From positions 91,341,263 through 91,405,262 of the forward strand of contig JARDYH010000007.1 in NCBI GenBank assembly GCA_029215795.1: 64,000 bases of DNA. Direction: 5' to 3'. The notes under the pieces are model-generated. The model was not told the DNA's origin and searched no databases. It worked only from the letters and a program-made list of their open reading frames with translations. Below, piece by piece: positions 40,470 to 51,414 of the stretch. Made by a program: the position numbers and the translations under genes. The first letter of the stretch is position 1. Each line of letters starts with the position of its first letter. The stretch is from Anniella stebbinsi. Its lineage: Eukaryota; Chordata; Lepidosauria; Squamata; Anniellidae.

Positions 40470-41189
40470 CCCTCACGGACATTTATCCTTCCCTGATCAG
40501 GGACAATCTAGCCACAGTAGTCTATGCGCTGGTAATTTCCCGATAAGACTACTGCAATGCGCTCTATGTGGGGCTGCCCGCGAAGACGAATCGGAAATTA
40601 CAGCTAGTGCAAAATGCAGCAGCTAGTTTGCTGACCGGAACATCCTATAAAGACCATATAACACCGGTCTTATAGGAATTGCATTGGCTGCCTATATGCT
40701 TCCGGTCAGAATTCAAGGTGTTGGTAATGTCATTTAAAGCCCTAAACAGCTTGGGACCTGGATACTTGAGGGAGCACCTCTCCCTATATATGCCTGCCTG
40801 AGATTTAAGATCTGTAGGAAAAGCCCTCCTCCGCGTCCCACCAATGTGAGACATACGCTATAGTGAGACATGGGAGAGGGCCTTCTCTGTTGCTGCCCCA
40901 CAGTTGTGGAATGCCCTCCCCTTGGAGAGCAACTGGCTCAGACACTGGCTTTGTTTCAGCACCAGGTTAAAACATGACTTTTTATCAAAGCCTTTGAGGG
41001 CCAGTATGCCTAAAGTTGCACATAGTTTTCATTGCTTTTACTTTTTGAAAACTTTTTTTACTGGTATTTGCTTGTTAACGGTTAAATACATTTTAACTAT
41101 GCAAATTATTTATTGTTTTATATTGCTTGAATTGATTTTATCTGTACACTGCCTTGCGATCTCAGTGATATAGGGCGGGATACAAATGT

Positions 41190-41221
<32 letters not shown>

Positions 41222-41222
41222 A
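40470..41222 (+). mobile_element. L2 LINE fragment, decayed ORF2 end, 3' UTR and (AAAT)n tail
   Basis: Recognisable coding words: ACTACTGCAATGCGCTCTAT (YCNALY), GTGCAAAATGCAGCAGC (VQNAAA), GCATTGGCTGCCTATATG (HWLPI) and CACAGTTGTGGAATGCCCTC (QLWNAL). In-frame stops are present. It ends GGGCGGGATACAAATG and AAATAAATAAATAA. Confidence 0.8.
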
Positions 41223-41290
41223 TGAATGAAATAGTACACACAATGACATCTGTTGCAGTATTTTGAGAAATACAGAATAAAAACCAGTCC

Positions 41291-41390
41291 ATGCTAGGAA
41301 ATGGGTGTATGGAATGCGTAACGTGCCTCAACAGTTATCAGTGCGCTTCGATACCAATAAGAAGCACTAGTGTAGATCAAGGCCTCAGGA
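41291..41390. mobile_element. Right-end remnant of a Harbinger-like GATCTACAC MITE
   Basis: ATGGGTGTATGGAATGCG, CAACAGTTATCAGTGCGC and AGTGTAGATC align with the right half of 43750-43879. The left half is absent. Confidence 0.55.
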
Positions 41391-41479
41391 TTCAAGGTTT
41401 TTTTTTCTTTGAATGCTATTTAGTTTTAAAGTTTTGTGCCACCTTCTCAGCCCCATCACCAAAGGGCCATCTGGCAGAT

Positions 41480-41635
41480 TCCAAAAGATCCCAGCTGCAA
41501 TTGTATGCAAACTTACCCAGGAGTAAGCCTTAGTGAACACAATGGGACTTACGTCTGAGTAAACATGCATAAGGGCACAATCCTATGCATGTTTAGACAG
41601 AAAATAGTCCCACATCTCTCAGCATTCCAGCTAAA
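41480..41635. mobile_element. GGGAGTAAG-type MITE joined to a GCAATCC-type Harbinger arm
   Basis: ACTTACCCAGGAGTAAGCC opposes GGGACTTACGTCTGAGTA. Directly after comes GGGCACAATCCTATGCATG and TTTAGACAGAAAATAGTCC, one arm of the MITE seen at 45497. Confidence 0.5.
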
Positions 41636-41638
41636 CAA

Positions 41639-41678
<40 letters not shown>

Positions 41679-42250
41679 TACATTTCTATACTGCCCCATA
41701 TACAAAGCTCTCTGGGCAGTATACAAAGATTGAAAACATTTTATAAAAAAATGCAGAATTTAAAAACACGCAACAGACAACAGACATCTTAAAACAACTT
41801 TGAGCAAATAGCTCAAACAAATCCAGGATCTATTAAAACCCACCACATGCTGCCAAATTCCTAGGAAAAGTGAAGTCTTGATTTGGCACTAAAAAGAATA
41901 GCAATGTTGGCGCCTGGCAGTCCTCATCAGGGAGATCATTCCATAATTGGGGGCCCACCACAAGAAGGCTCTCTCCCTTAAAAGCCTCCCTCAGAGTAGT
42001 CACCTAGAGGAGGACCTTAGACATTGAGTGTAGTGAACAGGTAGAGGTGTGTTGAGAGAGGTGCTCTGTCAGGTATTGCAGCCTTGAGCTGTGTAAGGCT
42101 TTATTATAGGATAAAACCAGCACCTTGGATCAGGCTCAGAAACATAGGCAGTCAATGCAAGTGGGTCAGAGTCGGTCTTATACATTCGAACCTTCTGGCC
42201 GATGCTTTTGGCACAAGCTGCAAATTCTGAACCATCCTGGATCCCCAGAT
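41639..42250 (-). mobile_element. L2 LINE fragment, reverse orientation, with (ATT)n tail
   Basis: The tail ATTATT run is at 41639-41680, then CTGCCCCATATACAAAG. The minus strand codes GPPIMEW-like and LHWLP-like blocks (CCAATTATGGAATGATCTCC reversed at about 41935-41955; AAGGTGCTGGTTTTATCC at about 42112-42129). Frameshifted. Confidence 0.7.
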
Positions 42251-43326
42251 CACACCTCAGAAGTGTGTTTACTACACGAGAATAGTATCCTTGATCATAT
42301 ATATTTGTCTCAACTAGTACAATTTTACTACACCAGTATTCTCCTCCAGATGTGTTAGACTACAACTCCCATGACCCCCAACTTAACACGGGTGTGCTGA
42401 CCAAGGGTAATGGATGCAGTTAAAAGAGACCCGTTTGAGGAAGGTTGCTCTACACGAAGGCAACAGTAACCAAGACCATGGAAATACTCTCCTGCAGCCT
42501 TGTTTTAGCAGCACATCAAGCTCACGATCCTGCTGTCATGTGCGCTGCTGCCTGACAGACCAGCTCAGCGGTGTCACCACCCTTCTTCACCTGACGCCAC
42601 TGAGACGCACGGCTGATGCTGCTACAGAGCTAATCTGCCAGAGCATCAAACTTCTGACATAGTAACAAGAGCCGATGCCGAAATTTACATACTCTCACTG
42701 GGCATCCTTCAGTGCTCTGCAGTGTGTGCTGCCCAATCGCAGGGAAGCATGCAAATGATGAAGACTTTTAAGGCACTTGGATGCAAATCCTACCCATTTT
42801 AAGGGAGCAGGAGAGGTGGGGAAACATGGAAGAGAACCTGTTATGGGCCGCTGGGCTCTAATTGTCACATCAGATTGTTCCAGTGAGGGCTGAACCACGC
42901 TTCATGGGGGCAATGCCTCTGCTGTTTCCCCGGGAATGCATCCCATGTTGAAATCATAATATTTGGATAGTAGAATTGTGTGGGCTGGAGGGGATCGGAC
43001 TGCTTAGCCCACGTTATTCCATTAGGTGGGCATTGCCATGGGAAGTGGCCATGGTGTTGCACTGGTAACCTATGAATTAAATGTTTAACAAGGCAGGAGA
43101 GAGGCCAGTAATGACTGCAGGATTTAGAATCCTAGAATCAAAGAGTTGAAAGGGACCTTGGAGATCATCTAGCCCAACCTCTTGCTCAGCACTGGCTCTG
43201 CAATGCAGGATGCAGCTACACCATCCCTGACCGATGGCCAATCTCTTCAATGAAGGAAAATCCACCAACAGCACCTCTCAAGGTAGTCTGTCCCAGCTCT
43301 CACCATTAGGAGGTTTGTCCCAATGT
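42251..43326. other. Non-coding stretch, hAT fragment at about 42343-42385
   Basis: CCAGATGTGTTAGACTACAA then CTCCCATGACCCC is a hAT MITE remnant. The rest is unique without a recognised exon. Confidence 0.4.
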
Positions 43327-43535
43327 CAGTAGAGGCTGGTGGCCCGGGTGTCAATGGGACGGTGAATCTGCTCCAGGTTCAGCCAGAACTCCAAAGGAGC
43401 TATCCAAAGTGCTCAACCCTGCCCCCAAAATGGGTTCAGAACCTTGGATAGCTCCTTTAGAGTTCAAAGGCATTCTGACTGAAACCCATAATAGATTCAC
43501 CACCCCACCAACATTGGAGCCAGCAGCCTCTGTTG
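43327..43535. mobile_element. CAGTGGAGG-family foldback MITE
   Basis: CAGTAGAGGCTGGTGGC to CAGCAGCCTCTGTTG; both arms contain CTCCTTTAGAGTT or CTCCAAAGGAGC. Confidence 0.75.
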
Positions 43536-43749
43536 GCTGTAGTGCGTGCATCCACTGATCCCTTTTGCTGTGGTAGATGTTCTATGGGGCTCCTGGCATG
43601 TCAGTCAAATGGAAAGGTTACAGCCTGCATGAGAGGAATCCAGCAAAGGGAAGAGCTCAGAGACCGAGCTCTGGATGAGCTGGAGGGTCATTGCCCTTGT
43701 CATTGCCCTGCCTCATTTGCAAGATTTTAGAGGGTGTTCGGATGACATT

Positions 43750-43879
43750 GGCCAGATCTACACCAACAGGATATAACACTATGAAAGCAGGTTGAAAATG
43801 GTGTATGGAATATGTTGTGGACCCCAACAGTCATCAGTGCAATTCAATACCATTACAGAGCAGTAGTGTAGATCCTGCT
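43750..43879. mobile_element. Harbinger-like MITE, GATCTACAC end family
   Basis: Ends GGCCAGATCTACACC and (reverse) AGCAGGATCTACACTACTG. ATT flanks both sides (43747-43749, 43880-43882). Length 130 bp. Confidence 0.75.
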
Positions 43880-44745
43880 ATTGTCAACTTCCACTCATAA
43901 CCCTCCTGTGTTTTCCCTCCACTTCTTCTGTCTTCTTTCTTACCACAGAAAACCCATGGAGGAGCAGGAGACGGGACAGATGCACAAGGCCTTTCCAATT
44001 GGGAGCTCTTGAAAGGAACCTGGGTTAGGAGAGCGAGGTAAGCAGAAGCCAAGGAGAGATCTGACAGCGATGACTTGATAAATATAGAATAATAGGGCTG
44101 TCCCAGGGGTATTTTATTTGGTACTGCCACTGGGATCGCCAGGGCCATCCAGAGCCAATTGATTGCTTGAAGTGAAGAACAAAATGGCGACCCTTCCCAT
44201 TCCATGTACAAAAGCTGGCAGGACTGGCAGATGAACCTGGTTTCAACACTGATGACGGGACAGTGTCCTCCACTGCACCTGAAGGCTTACAGGGTGCCAA
44301 GCAGGGTGCAAGGTGCACAGCCCTCTCTTCCAACACTTTGCTGCTGCCTCCCAGCATCTGCCATCTGAGGCAACTGCCTCCCTCTGCCTAATGGTAGGGC
44401 CAGCCCTGAGGACTAATAATAATACATCACCACTGGGTAAAATCCAATGTAAGTCCCACTTTGGGTAGACCCATTGAAATGAATGGGATTTAAGTTAGTC
44501 ATAACTAATCCTTTTCAATGGTCTAATCTAAATTGGACGTATGCTTGATTTTCCCATATGTACACACATACACGCACACACACCTTTGTGGAGGGATGTA
44601 AGCAAAGCAAGTGAGATGTTAGCCCTGAGGAGCTTACAATCTAATTTTCAACAGTGAGGGAGTCAGAAAAGGGTGAAGAGAACAAGTGCATAGGCAGGAC
44701 TTGACATGGCTCATCCATGTGCAACTGAGAGCATCCAAACCAGAT
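43880..44745. other. Non-coding stretch; unknown repeat shared with 47640-47770 and 56135-56225
   Basis: ATAACCCTCCTGTGTTTTCC then CCACTTCTTCTGTC at about 43896-43935 recur at 47680-47720 and, reversed, at 56140-56195. A GGGAGTAAG-like remnant lies at 44430-44520. No exon was recognised. Confidence 0.4.
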
Positions 44746-44843
44746 GCACCTTGGATAGCTCCTTTAGGGTTCCAACTGAAACCTGGAGCAGATTCGCTGC
44801 CCCGCTGCCCCGATGTCAGCGGGGCAGCGAATATGCTCCACTG
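44746..44843. mobile_element. Rearranged CAGTGGAGG-family MITE
   Basis: The right arm (CACCTTGGATAGCTCCTTTA, GGAGCAGATTCGCTG) runs into an inverted segment CCCCGATGTCAGCGGGGCAG instead of finishing. It ends CTCCACTG. Confidence 0.6.
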
Positions 44844-44879
44844 ATCCAAACTGCTTAAACTAGATTAACAGTCATTCCC

Positions 44880-45000
44880 CCCACTCTACCCAGAGAATCT
44901 TGGGGAATGTAGTTTTGCAAGAAAGCTGGGTTTCTCTGCAAGTTCTCAGCACACTTTGCCAAACTCCAATTCCCAGAATTCTTTGGGGGAAGCCATGACA
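44880..45000. repeat. Interspersed repeat with ATTCCCAGAATTC words
   Basis: AGAATCTTGGGGAATGTAG opposes CTCCAATTCCCAGAATTC and TTTGGGGGAAGCCATGAC. This is an inverted-repeat MITE layout; the family is not identified. Confidence 0.45.
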
Positions 45001-45496
45001 CTTTCCATCATCAGAGTTATAAAACAAGGCCAGACACTGAAAGAAACGGGCTTAATGGAAGCCGCCATTTCAATCGATAAGTAATCAGACCTGAAGGTTG
45101 CAAAGATGTATCTGATTAGAACTGACGGAGAATGTGATGTTTATTGATTGCATGGCGGGGGGGGGGGGCTTGAGCTGCTCTTATACCTGACAGGTGTGTC
45201 ACATGCTTGGTTACTCATTTACGTGGCATCCTGCTAAAACAGGAGACTATCATATTAGTTTGCATTCCCCAAAATTTCCCAAGGGATAAACATTTTCAGG
45301 GGAAAGACTTTTACACCATAGGGAAAGTCAGTACTGGAATGCACAGGCTTTTCTTTTCTAATAATATCTGTTCACAAGTGGGACTGCAAGAAAATGTTGC
45401 AGTATGTGCTCACCCCCTAACACGAAAGTAGTTCTAGGCAGCCATGCATTTCTCCCTGGATACTACAAGTTAGCGCAGGAATGCAGGAGTGATTTA

Positions 45497-45589
45497 GGGT
45501 GGAATCCTATGAATGGATAGACAGGAAAAAAACTTACAACTCCCAGTTGTAGGGCTTTTTTCTGTCTAACCGTGCATAGGATTGCACCC
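45497..45589. mobile_element. Harbinger-like MITE with GGGTGCAATCC ends, intact
   Basis: GGGTGGAATCCTATG to CATAGGATTGCACCC, palindromic through CAGGAAAAAAAC and TTTTTTCTGTC. TTA flanks at 45494-45496 and 45590-45592. This is the reference copy for the 15824 and 17777 arrays. Confidence 0.85.
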
Positions 45590-45786
45590 TTATATGGGGA
45601 TTATATGAGGATATCTAGGGGATTGAGTGGTGAGTACAGGCAGGGGGGAATTTGGTGGTTTATATTCTGACTTCCTTAGTAAACATAACCTTTTCCTTTT
45701 GCATACCAAAAGCTGATGCCTAAGAGGTTAATTCCACACCCTAGCCTTACCCACTGCTCTGCTAGGCCCCATTTGTATTTATAGTT

Positions 45787-46015
45787 TATGATTACATATA
45801 TTTCCTAGTTTTTTTCTTCTGGCAAGGAACCCAATGCGGCTTACATGGTCACCGTCGTCATCGTCCCCTCCATTTGATCTTCATACCATCCCTGTGAGGT
45901 AGGTCAGTGTCTGGCCCAAAGTAACATAGTGCGCCTCATGGCCAAGTGGGGACTAAAACCCAGATCTTCAAAGTCCCAGTCCAACACCCTAACCACTGCA
46001 TCACATTGGGTCCCC
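45787..46015 (-). mobile_element. Sauria-type SINE
   Basis: Plus-strand text TGGCAAGGAACCCAATGCGG, CATCCCTGTGAGGTAGGTCA, GTCTGGCCCAAAGTAACA, and AACCACTGCATCACATTG is the reverse complement of the body and tRNA head in the right order. The copy is diverged. Confidence 0.75.
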
Positions 46016-46291
46016 TATGCTACTAATGGTTTGGGAATCTTGCTTGCTTATGGGGGTTCCCATTTTAAAGTGCCTGATGGATGTCGCTCAAAACATATGA
46101 GGGGTCCCGCTGAAGTGTTCTTGGCAAAGCTGGTCCTGATTCCCAAGCTTCCTCTGAGGTGGTGACAGCAGAAGAGGTTTGGGCAGTATTTTGTGCCCTA
46201 AATTGGACCTGGGGAGACACCTGCACCCATGGTGATCTGGGCCTTCCACACTCTATTCTGAAAGAGCAGTATTTCAGCAGGGAATAAGTTC

Positions 46292-46952
46292 TAGGGATGT
46301 GTATCGTATCGTTAAAATGTACGATAATGATACGATAAGGTCGTTATCATGCATGTGTTTAATGATGACGATACGATAGAAAAACCTACGATAATCATCA
46401 GAGACGATAATTTTCGGGCGATTTTATTGCTTTATCGGACTGCCATATAAATATATCTATAACTTCTGTATTTTAAAAATTAGAGGCTTGAAACTTGGTC
46501 ACAGTGCTTATGCAGTATGCCTAAGTATGTGTATGAAATTTGAGATCGATCCCTCCAACCCTTGATTTTATATGAATTTATTAAAGATTGTTTCAGTTCT
46601 GACAGATCAGAATGACAGCTCGCCACGTGTGTTCATTCAGACCTGTCAGAACTGAAACGATCTTTTAAAAATTCATATAAAATCGAGGGTTGGAGGGATC
46701 GATCTCAAATTTCATACACATACTTAGGCATATCCCATAAGCTCTGTGACCAAGTTTCAAGTCTCTAATTTTTAAAATACAGAAGTTATAGGCATTTTTT
46801 CTTTAAAAATAGGGCTGCCAAAAATATTGTTTTTCACAATAATTATCGTGAAGACGATACGGTTCACCTACGATATGAATGAAGACGATCAATTTTTGGT
46901 CCGAAATGATGATAACGATAAACGACAATATTTTTTGGCATGCACACCCCTA
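46292..46952. mobile_element. 661-bp foldback hAT element with CGATA-rich ends
   Basis: Ends TAGGGATGTGTAT and (reverse) TAGGGGTGTGCAT. Target duplication ATAAGTTC (46284-46291) and ATAAGTAC (46953-46960), 7 of 8. About 150-bp inner arms (roughly 46455-46605 and 46645-46795) are near-identical inverted copies, e.g. GAGATCGATCCCTCCAACCC and its complement. The outer 140 bp on each side carry many ACGATA/TATCGT words, as subterminal transposase sites would. No coding capacity. Confidence 0.9.
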
Positions 46953-47049
46953 ATAAGTACTTCATCTTGATAGGTGCAGACACACTACAATGAACAATGG
47001 TTTACTCCACGCAGGCATGGACAACACGAAAGGGAAGAACTTTGCAGCT

Positions 47050-47400
47050 GAACAATGCCAGCTGTTCAGGTTTTGAAGGGACACCATCCAGGGCGCCCCC
47101 TCCTTGACTGAGTCCACCTTCCCACTGCCATTGTCACCAGCTCCTCATTGTTACCACTTGATGGCTTGACAGGCAGAGAGTCGGTGAGCAAGTAGGCTGT
47201 GGCATCAGCAGCAGCTCCGTCTCCATCCCTTCCTCCTCTTCCTCCGCACCATTGTTTGGGCCAGAGCCAGAGACAGGCAAAGATGCAGGTTACGATGGTA
47301 AAAAGGAGGAGCATTTCCAGGGGGTTCTTGGCAGATGCCCAACCAGGCCTACCTGTACGGCCAATCCTGCATGCAGAAGCTACCAATGGAGTAAACTGCT
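47050..47400 (-). repeat. Unknown repeat, partner of 50340-50600
   Basis: In the minus orientation it shares GGTTGGGCAYCTGC, GTAACCTGCWTSTT and CTGGCC/CTGTGGC blocks with 50340-50500. The 106-codon minus frame (47066-47386) includes a short hydrophobic run (LLLFTIVTCIFACLWLW) but no match I know. Confidence 0.4.
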
Positions 47401-48000
47401 AGTGTTTGAATAGGCAGGTTCTCAGGCACCTCTCTTCTTGGCTGGCTGCATTCCCACTGTCAAACTGATTCCCTTCCAGCCCAACTCAAGCAGACGAAGG
47501 TTGTTCCATAACTAGCCATCAAACCCATTCAATAAACACCTTTCATTGTTAACGAACAGCAACACGGGGGGTGGGGTGTTCCCACCAGGCTTTGATTGCG
47601 CCATGGCCCTGCCTCAGACATGGAATTTTACTGGGGGGGGGAGGAGTGGGGGAAAATCCAGATGTCGTCCCCTTCCATTTGTAACCCTCCTGTGTTTTCC
47701 CACCACTTCTTCCATCTCTTTTTTTACCATGGAAAATTTGTTACGGCAACGAAAGAAGATGGAAGAGCTGCACAATGGCTTCTGATTGGTAATGCTGCGA
47801 GAGCTCTGTGTCTCTGGAACCCCTGGAGAGCAACATCCCAAGGTGGCCATGAAGCAAAGTGGCCTCTTGGGGGAAAGCTTGTAACTAGTAAGTAAGATAG
47901 TAGTAAATAACTAGTATGTAAGATACCTGTAAGACATTTGTAACTAGTGTGCAAGTCTGTACTACCTTGACTTTACACCATCCTGTCCCAGCCTGTAGCT
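47401..48000. other. Non-coding stretch with unknown repeat at about 47640-47770
   Basis: CCATTTGTAACCCTCCTGTG then TTTTCCCACCACTTCTTCC recurs at 43.9 kb and, reversed, at 56.1 kb. No exon was recognised. Confidence 0.4.
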
Positions 48001-48095
48001 CTCTAGAGGTGTTGGACTACAACTCCCATGCTGGCTGGGGGATGCTGGAAGTTGTGGTCCAACACATCCAGAGGACATCAGGTTAGGGAAGGCTG
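48001..48095. mobile_element. hAT MITE, ACTACAACTCCC type
   Basis: GAGGTGTTGGACTACAACTC and CCATGCTGGCTGGG oppose GTTGTGGTCCAACACATCC and TTAGGGAAGGCTG. Confidence 0.75.
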
Positions 48096-48305
48096 GTTTA
48101 CATCTTCAAAGCAGGAGACACAATCTCTCCGCCGCAATGATTTCTCCTGGGGGAGTTTCTCAACTTAGTGGGGCTGGGAAGAAGATGTGGGGAAAGTTGC
48201 ACTCCCAACATTCAGTTCTTCCTTGCTGGCTTTGTCCCCACATTACACATGCCCCGAGTTCTGCAATGCAGCTTGAATCATCCCTCGGAGGCTGTGCTGT
48301 GTGCA

Positions 48306-48335
48306 TGTGTGTGTGTGTGTGTGTGTGTGTGTATG
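48306..48335. repeat. (TG)n microsatellite
   Basis: Pure GT dinucleotide run followed by GCGCGC and TGTGTG. Confidence 0.9.
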
Positions 48336-48595
48336 CGCGCATGTGTGTCTGAAAATCCTATCAATATTTCATAGTGCAGTTCCCTCTAGGAGACGGGTTA
48401 CCGTCTTGCTTTCTGGCTGACAAACGTTCCCCCATTTGATCATTGCAAGGAGCTGAAGATTCTGTTTTCTCTTCCTTAACCCCCCTACACACACACACAA
48501 TTGAATAACAACATCTGGCCTCTGCTTTGACATGGGTGGCAAATTACAAAAGAAACCAGAATGGAGATTCTTTGCTAGTGTTTTCTAGCATAAAC

Positions 48596-48794
48596 CAGTG
48601 AAGGCTGGTGGCTCTGATGTCAGTGGAGCAGTGAATCCGCACTGGGTTTCCTTCAGAACTCTAAACAAGCTGTCCAAGGTGCTTCACAGAATCAGACCCT
48701 TGCTTTGCACTTGGATAGCTCTTTTCTGACTGATTCTGATTGAAACTTGGAATGGATTCATCGCCCCACTGACATCGGAGCTACCATGTCTCTG
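48596..48794. mobile_element. CAGTGGAGG-family foldback MITE
   Basis: CAGTGAAGGCTGGTGGCTC at left, GACATCGGAGCTACCATG at right with an eroded end. Both arms carry AACTCTAAA- and TCTGACTGATTCTGA-type words. Confidence 0.75.
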
Positions 48795-49281
48795 ACTCTT
48801 GAAAGACAGTAACTGCAATATAAATGTGCATCATCTGCAAGGCACCCTCATAGAGAGAATTGCCGACACCCTCCGTGAAATACAGTCACCAGGATTATGT
48901 TCCCCAGGTACTGAGTGTCATAAAATCTCTGAACATGGAGGTCCCAGGCATTGAACCTCTGCAAAGCAAAGCAGATGCTCACAGAACTGCATTTCCCAGC
49001 ATGCCCTCTGGAGAGGAAATGACTCTTCAATCACCGTGAAGCATGTACAACTCACCTAATAGGGATCATGTCATCAGCAGAGGCTTTTAGCATAGTGGTG
49101 CTGCTGTGAAGATGGGAGCCACACCTGGCATTACAGTTATTTTAAAGGACCTCTGTCAAGGTGTGGGCCTGAAAATCCAATGGTTGTGTTTCCAAGCTCT
49201 CAGGTGTGATGCAAGATCATAAAGAGGTCTGCCTAGTAATCCATAAAACTTTATTCAGCAAATAAACACCTCTTCGCATCT

Positions 49282-49500
49282 GAATTTATTTATTTATTTA
49301 TTTATTTCTTCATTTATATCCCCCCTTTTTTCCTCCAAGGAACCCAAGGCAGCGTACATAATCCTCCTCTCCATTTTCATCCTCACAACAACAACCCTGT
49401 GAGGTAGGTTGGGCTGAGAGTCTCTGACTGGCCCAAAGTCACCCAGTGGATTTCCATGGCTATCCCAGTCCAACACTCTAGCTTCTACACCACACCTGAA
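49282..49500 (-). mobile_element. Sauria-type SINE, near full length
   Basis: The tail ATTTATTTATTT lies at the low coordinate, then ATATCCCCCCTTTTTTCC, CTCCAAGGAACCCAAGGCAG, CAACCCTGTGAGGTAGGTTG, GGCCCAAAGTCACCCAGTGG and CTAGCTTCTACACCACACC (A box reversed). This is the best SINE of this family here and strong support for a squamate source. Confidence 0.85.
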
Positions 49501-50236
49501 GAGAGTGTAAACACTAGGACTTTCCTCTGGGCTAAAACTTGGCTAATTACGCTAGACAATTGTCCTTTCAATGGAAGGTCTTTTACCCTGAGCCCCTTAA
49601 CTTGCTGGGGGGGGGGGGGTTCTCTGAAGAAGCCTTTGGCAAGAAGCTAGCCGAACTGATTGCCTCTCGCCTTCTTTTAGCTCCACCCATTTGAATCTGC
49701 GACAGACTCTGGGATCAGTCAGCTCTGAAGTCCCTTCCCCCTCTGAGGATTGCTGAGTTCCCACAGACTCTGAGTTGTTAGAGTTTTCACTGACAGAGTT
49801 TTCACTGAAGAGCCTGGGAGAATCTCCACCCCCACTTGCTGTGTAGGCTGGTACATTTCTAGTCCTGTTTCTTCTGGTTCAGAATCTGATTCCGATTGAT
49901 AGCCTGAAACTCCTTCCCCCACACAAAAGGCAACAGGCCTAATCGTGACACCAACTTAGGTTAAGCGAAAAAGAATTGGGAGGAATCAATACCTTTGTAG
50001 CCAGGTCCAGGAGACTCAGCTGTGCAGCTCATGTGGGGGAACCCCAGGTTAAATGATGGGGGAGGGATGTGCACCTCAGGCTTCAAGGGACAGCCGTATT
50101 CAACGTCACACCATCAGCAACCCTGGTCACAGTCCCATCTCTCTAACCAATGGTGTACTTTGTTTTTTTCTTTTCTTTTCTTTTGTCTGTTTTTACTGAC
50201 ACCTCAAAGGTGGCCTCTGGTTAGCAACTAGATTCC
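49501..50236. other. Non-coding stretch, 13-G run at 49607
   Basis: No exon was recognised. A tandem ACAGAGTTTTCACTGA-like duplication lies near 49776-49808. Confidence 0.4.
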
Positions 50237-50640
50237 TTGGAAGGCAACTCTGACGCAGACACAGTGGAGGGCCAAGGCCCCAAAATCACCACCACCACCA
50301 CTGGTGTGGACTCAAACAGCTCTCGTTTGAAACAAAGGACCAGAACCAGGACCGGCACCAAGGGTAGGCATGGTTGGGCACCTGCTCAGGACCTACAACC
50401 TAGCAGGGCCCACTACCAAGACTGCTCCCCCCCGGACTTCCTCCTCCACTTCAATGTAACCTGCTTGTTCTCCTGCCTCTCGCTGTGGCAATGAGAAGGA
50501 GGAGCAGGAGATGCCCCTGCCTAAGTGCTCCCTACTCTCGGCCTGTCAGGAGAGCAAGTGGAGGCGAGGAGGAGGAGGAGGAGGAGGAGGAGAAGGAGGA
50601 GGAGGAGGAGCATCTGGGGATAATGGCAGCGAGAGGGTGG
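50237..50640 (+). repeat. Unknown repeat partner of 47050-47400, ending in a (GGA)n tract
   Basis: Shares GGCATGGTTGGGCACCTGC and AATGTAACCTGCTTGTTC with the 47-kb copy. A GGA/GAG run fills about 50565-50612. The open frames here encode low-complexity Gly/Glu runs and are not convincing genes. Confidence 0.4.
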
Positions 50641-50644
50641 GCTC

Positions 50645-51331
50645 ATGTTGCGGGAATATTTCAGATATGATCATACCAATAGCTTGTAATAAGAACATTC
50701 AAATAACTTGAGAAACTAATATTGATTTCATGCTTCTAAAAAACACATGTATCTATTCTCCTGTAAGATAGAACCAGCAATGTACTAGCTAGATGTGTTA
50801 AGCCTCACCATAATGAACTTTGGTCCACTAGCAACTATATGCATTCTGTATTGTTTTAGTTTATCTTGACCTCCATCATTCATATGTGGCGCCTTTCTCT
50901 GTTTTGACTTAGAGACAAGTTACATCATTCCTATGTGCTACCCTGTATTATTGTAAACTTTCCCTTAGTACGAAGGTGATTCTGTACAAAGAGCTAGATA
51001 TGCTAATTCTGATGTTTCCAGTTCCCTATATAAGAGTGATACCCTATATACTTAATTCAGTCAGAGGTCTGTCTCTGGCTCCCTCAGCTGATGTGTCTTC
51101 TTCAATAAACCTACCTTTAAGAAACCATATGTGAGTATCTTTGGTCTCCACTGTAAAACCGAGTCTAGTTGCTTGCATGAATATAACTCCTTTGAAGTTA
51201 TTGGGCGGGAAGTCACTGATCTATGGGAGGTCCCTTCCCATCTTAGGGTTATTCATCCCTAGTCTACATTTAGGCCAGATACTGTATCAAAGCATTATAA
51301 ATAATTAGAGTAAAGATCTTTCTCATAAGAG
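50645..51331 (+). mobile_element. Probable solo LTR of an endogenous retrovirus
   Basis: A promoter-like TATATAAG (51027-51034) is followed 77 bases later by AATAAA (51104-51109). TCTGTCTCTGGCTCCCTCAG lies between them as expected for an R region, and a U5-like stretch follows. No gag, pol or env sequence is adjacent, so only an LTR is left. The boundaries are uncertain: TGTTGCGG is a possible start and TGTGACA (ending 51340) a possible end, but no flanking duplication was found. Confidence 0.55.
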
Positions 51332-51414
51332 ACCTGTGACAATAAATGACCCCTTTCTCATAAGAGGGAGTCATAGGCCTCCCTGGGGAACTCAAATTCC
51401 TGCGACAGCTCACT

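Noticed and set aside
47066..47386. 106-codon frame with a hydrophobic stretch resembling a membrane protein
   Set aside because: It lies in a sequence that recurs at 50 kb, so it is treated as repeat.
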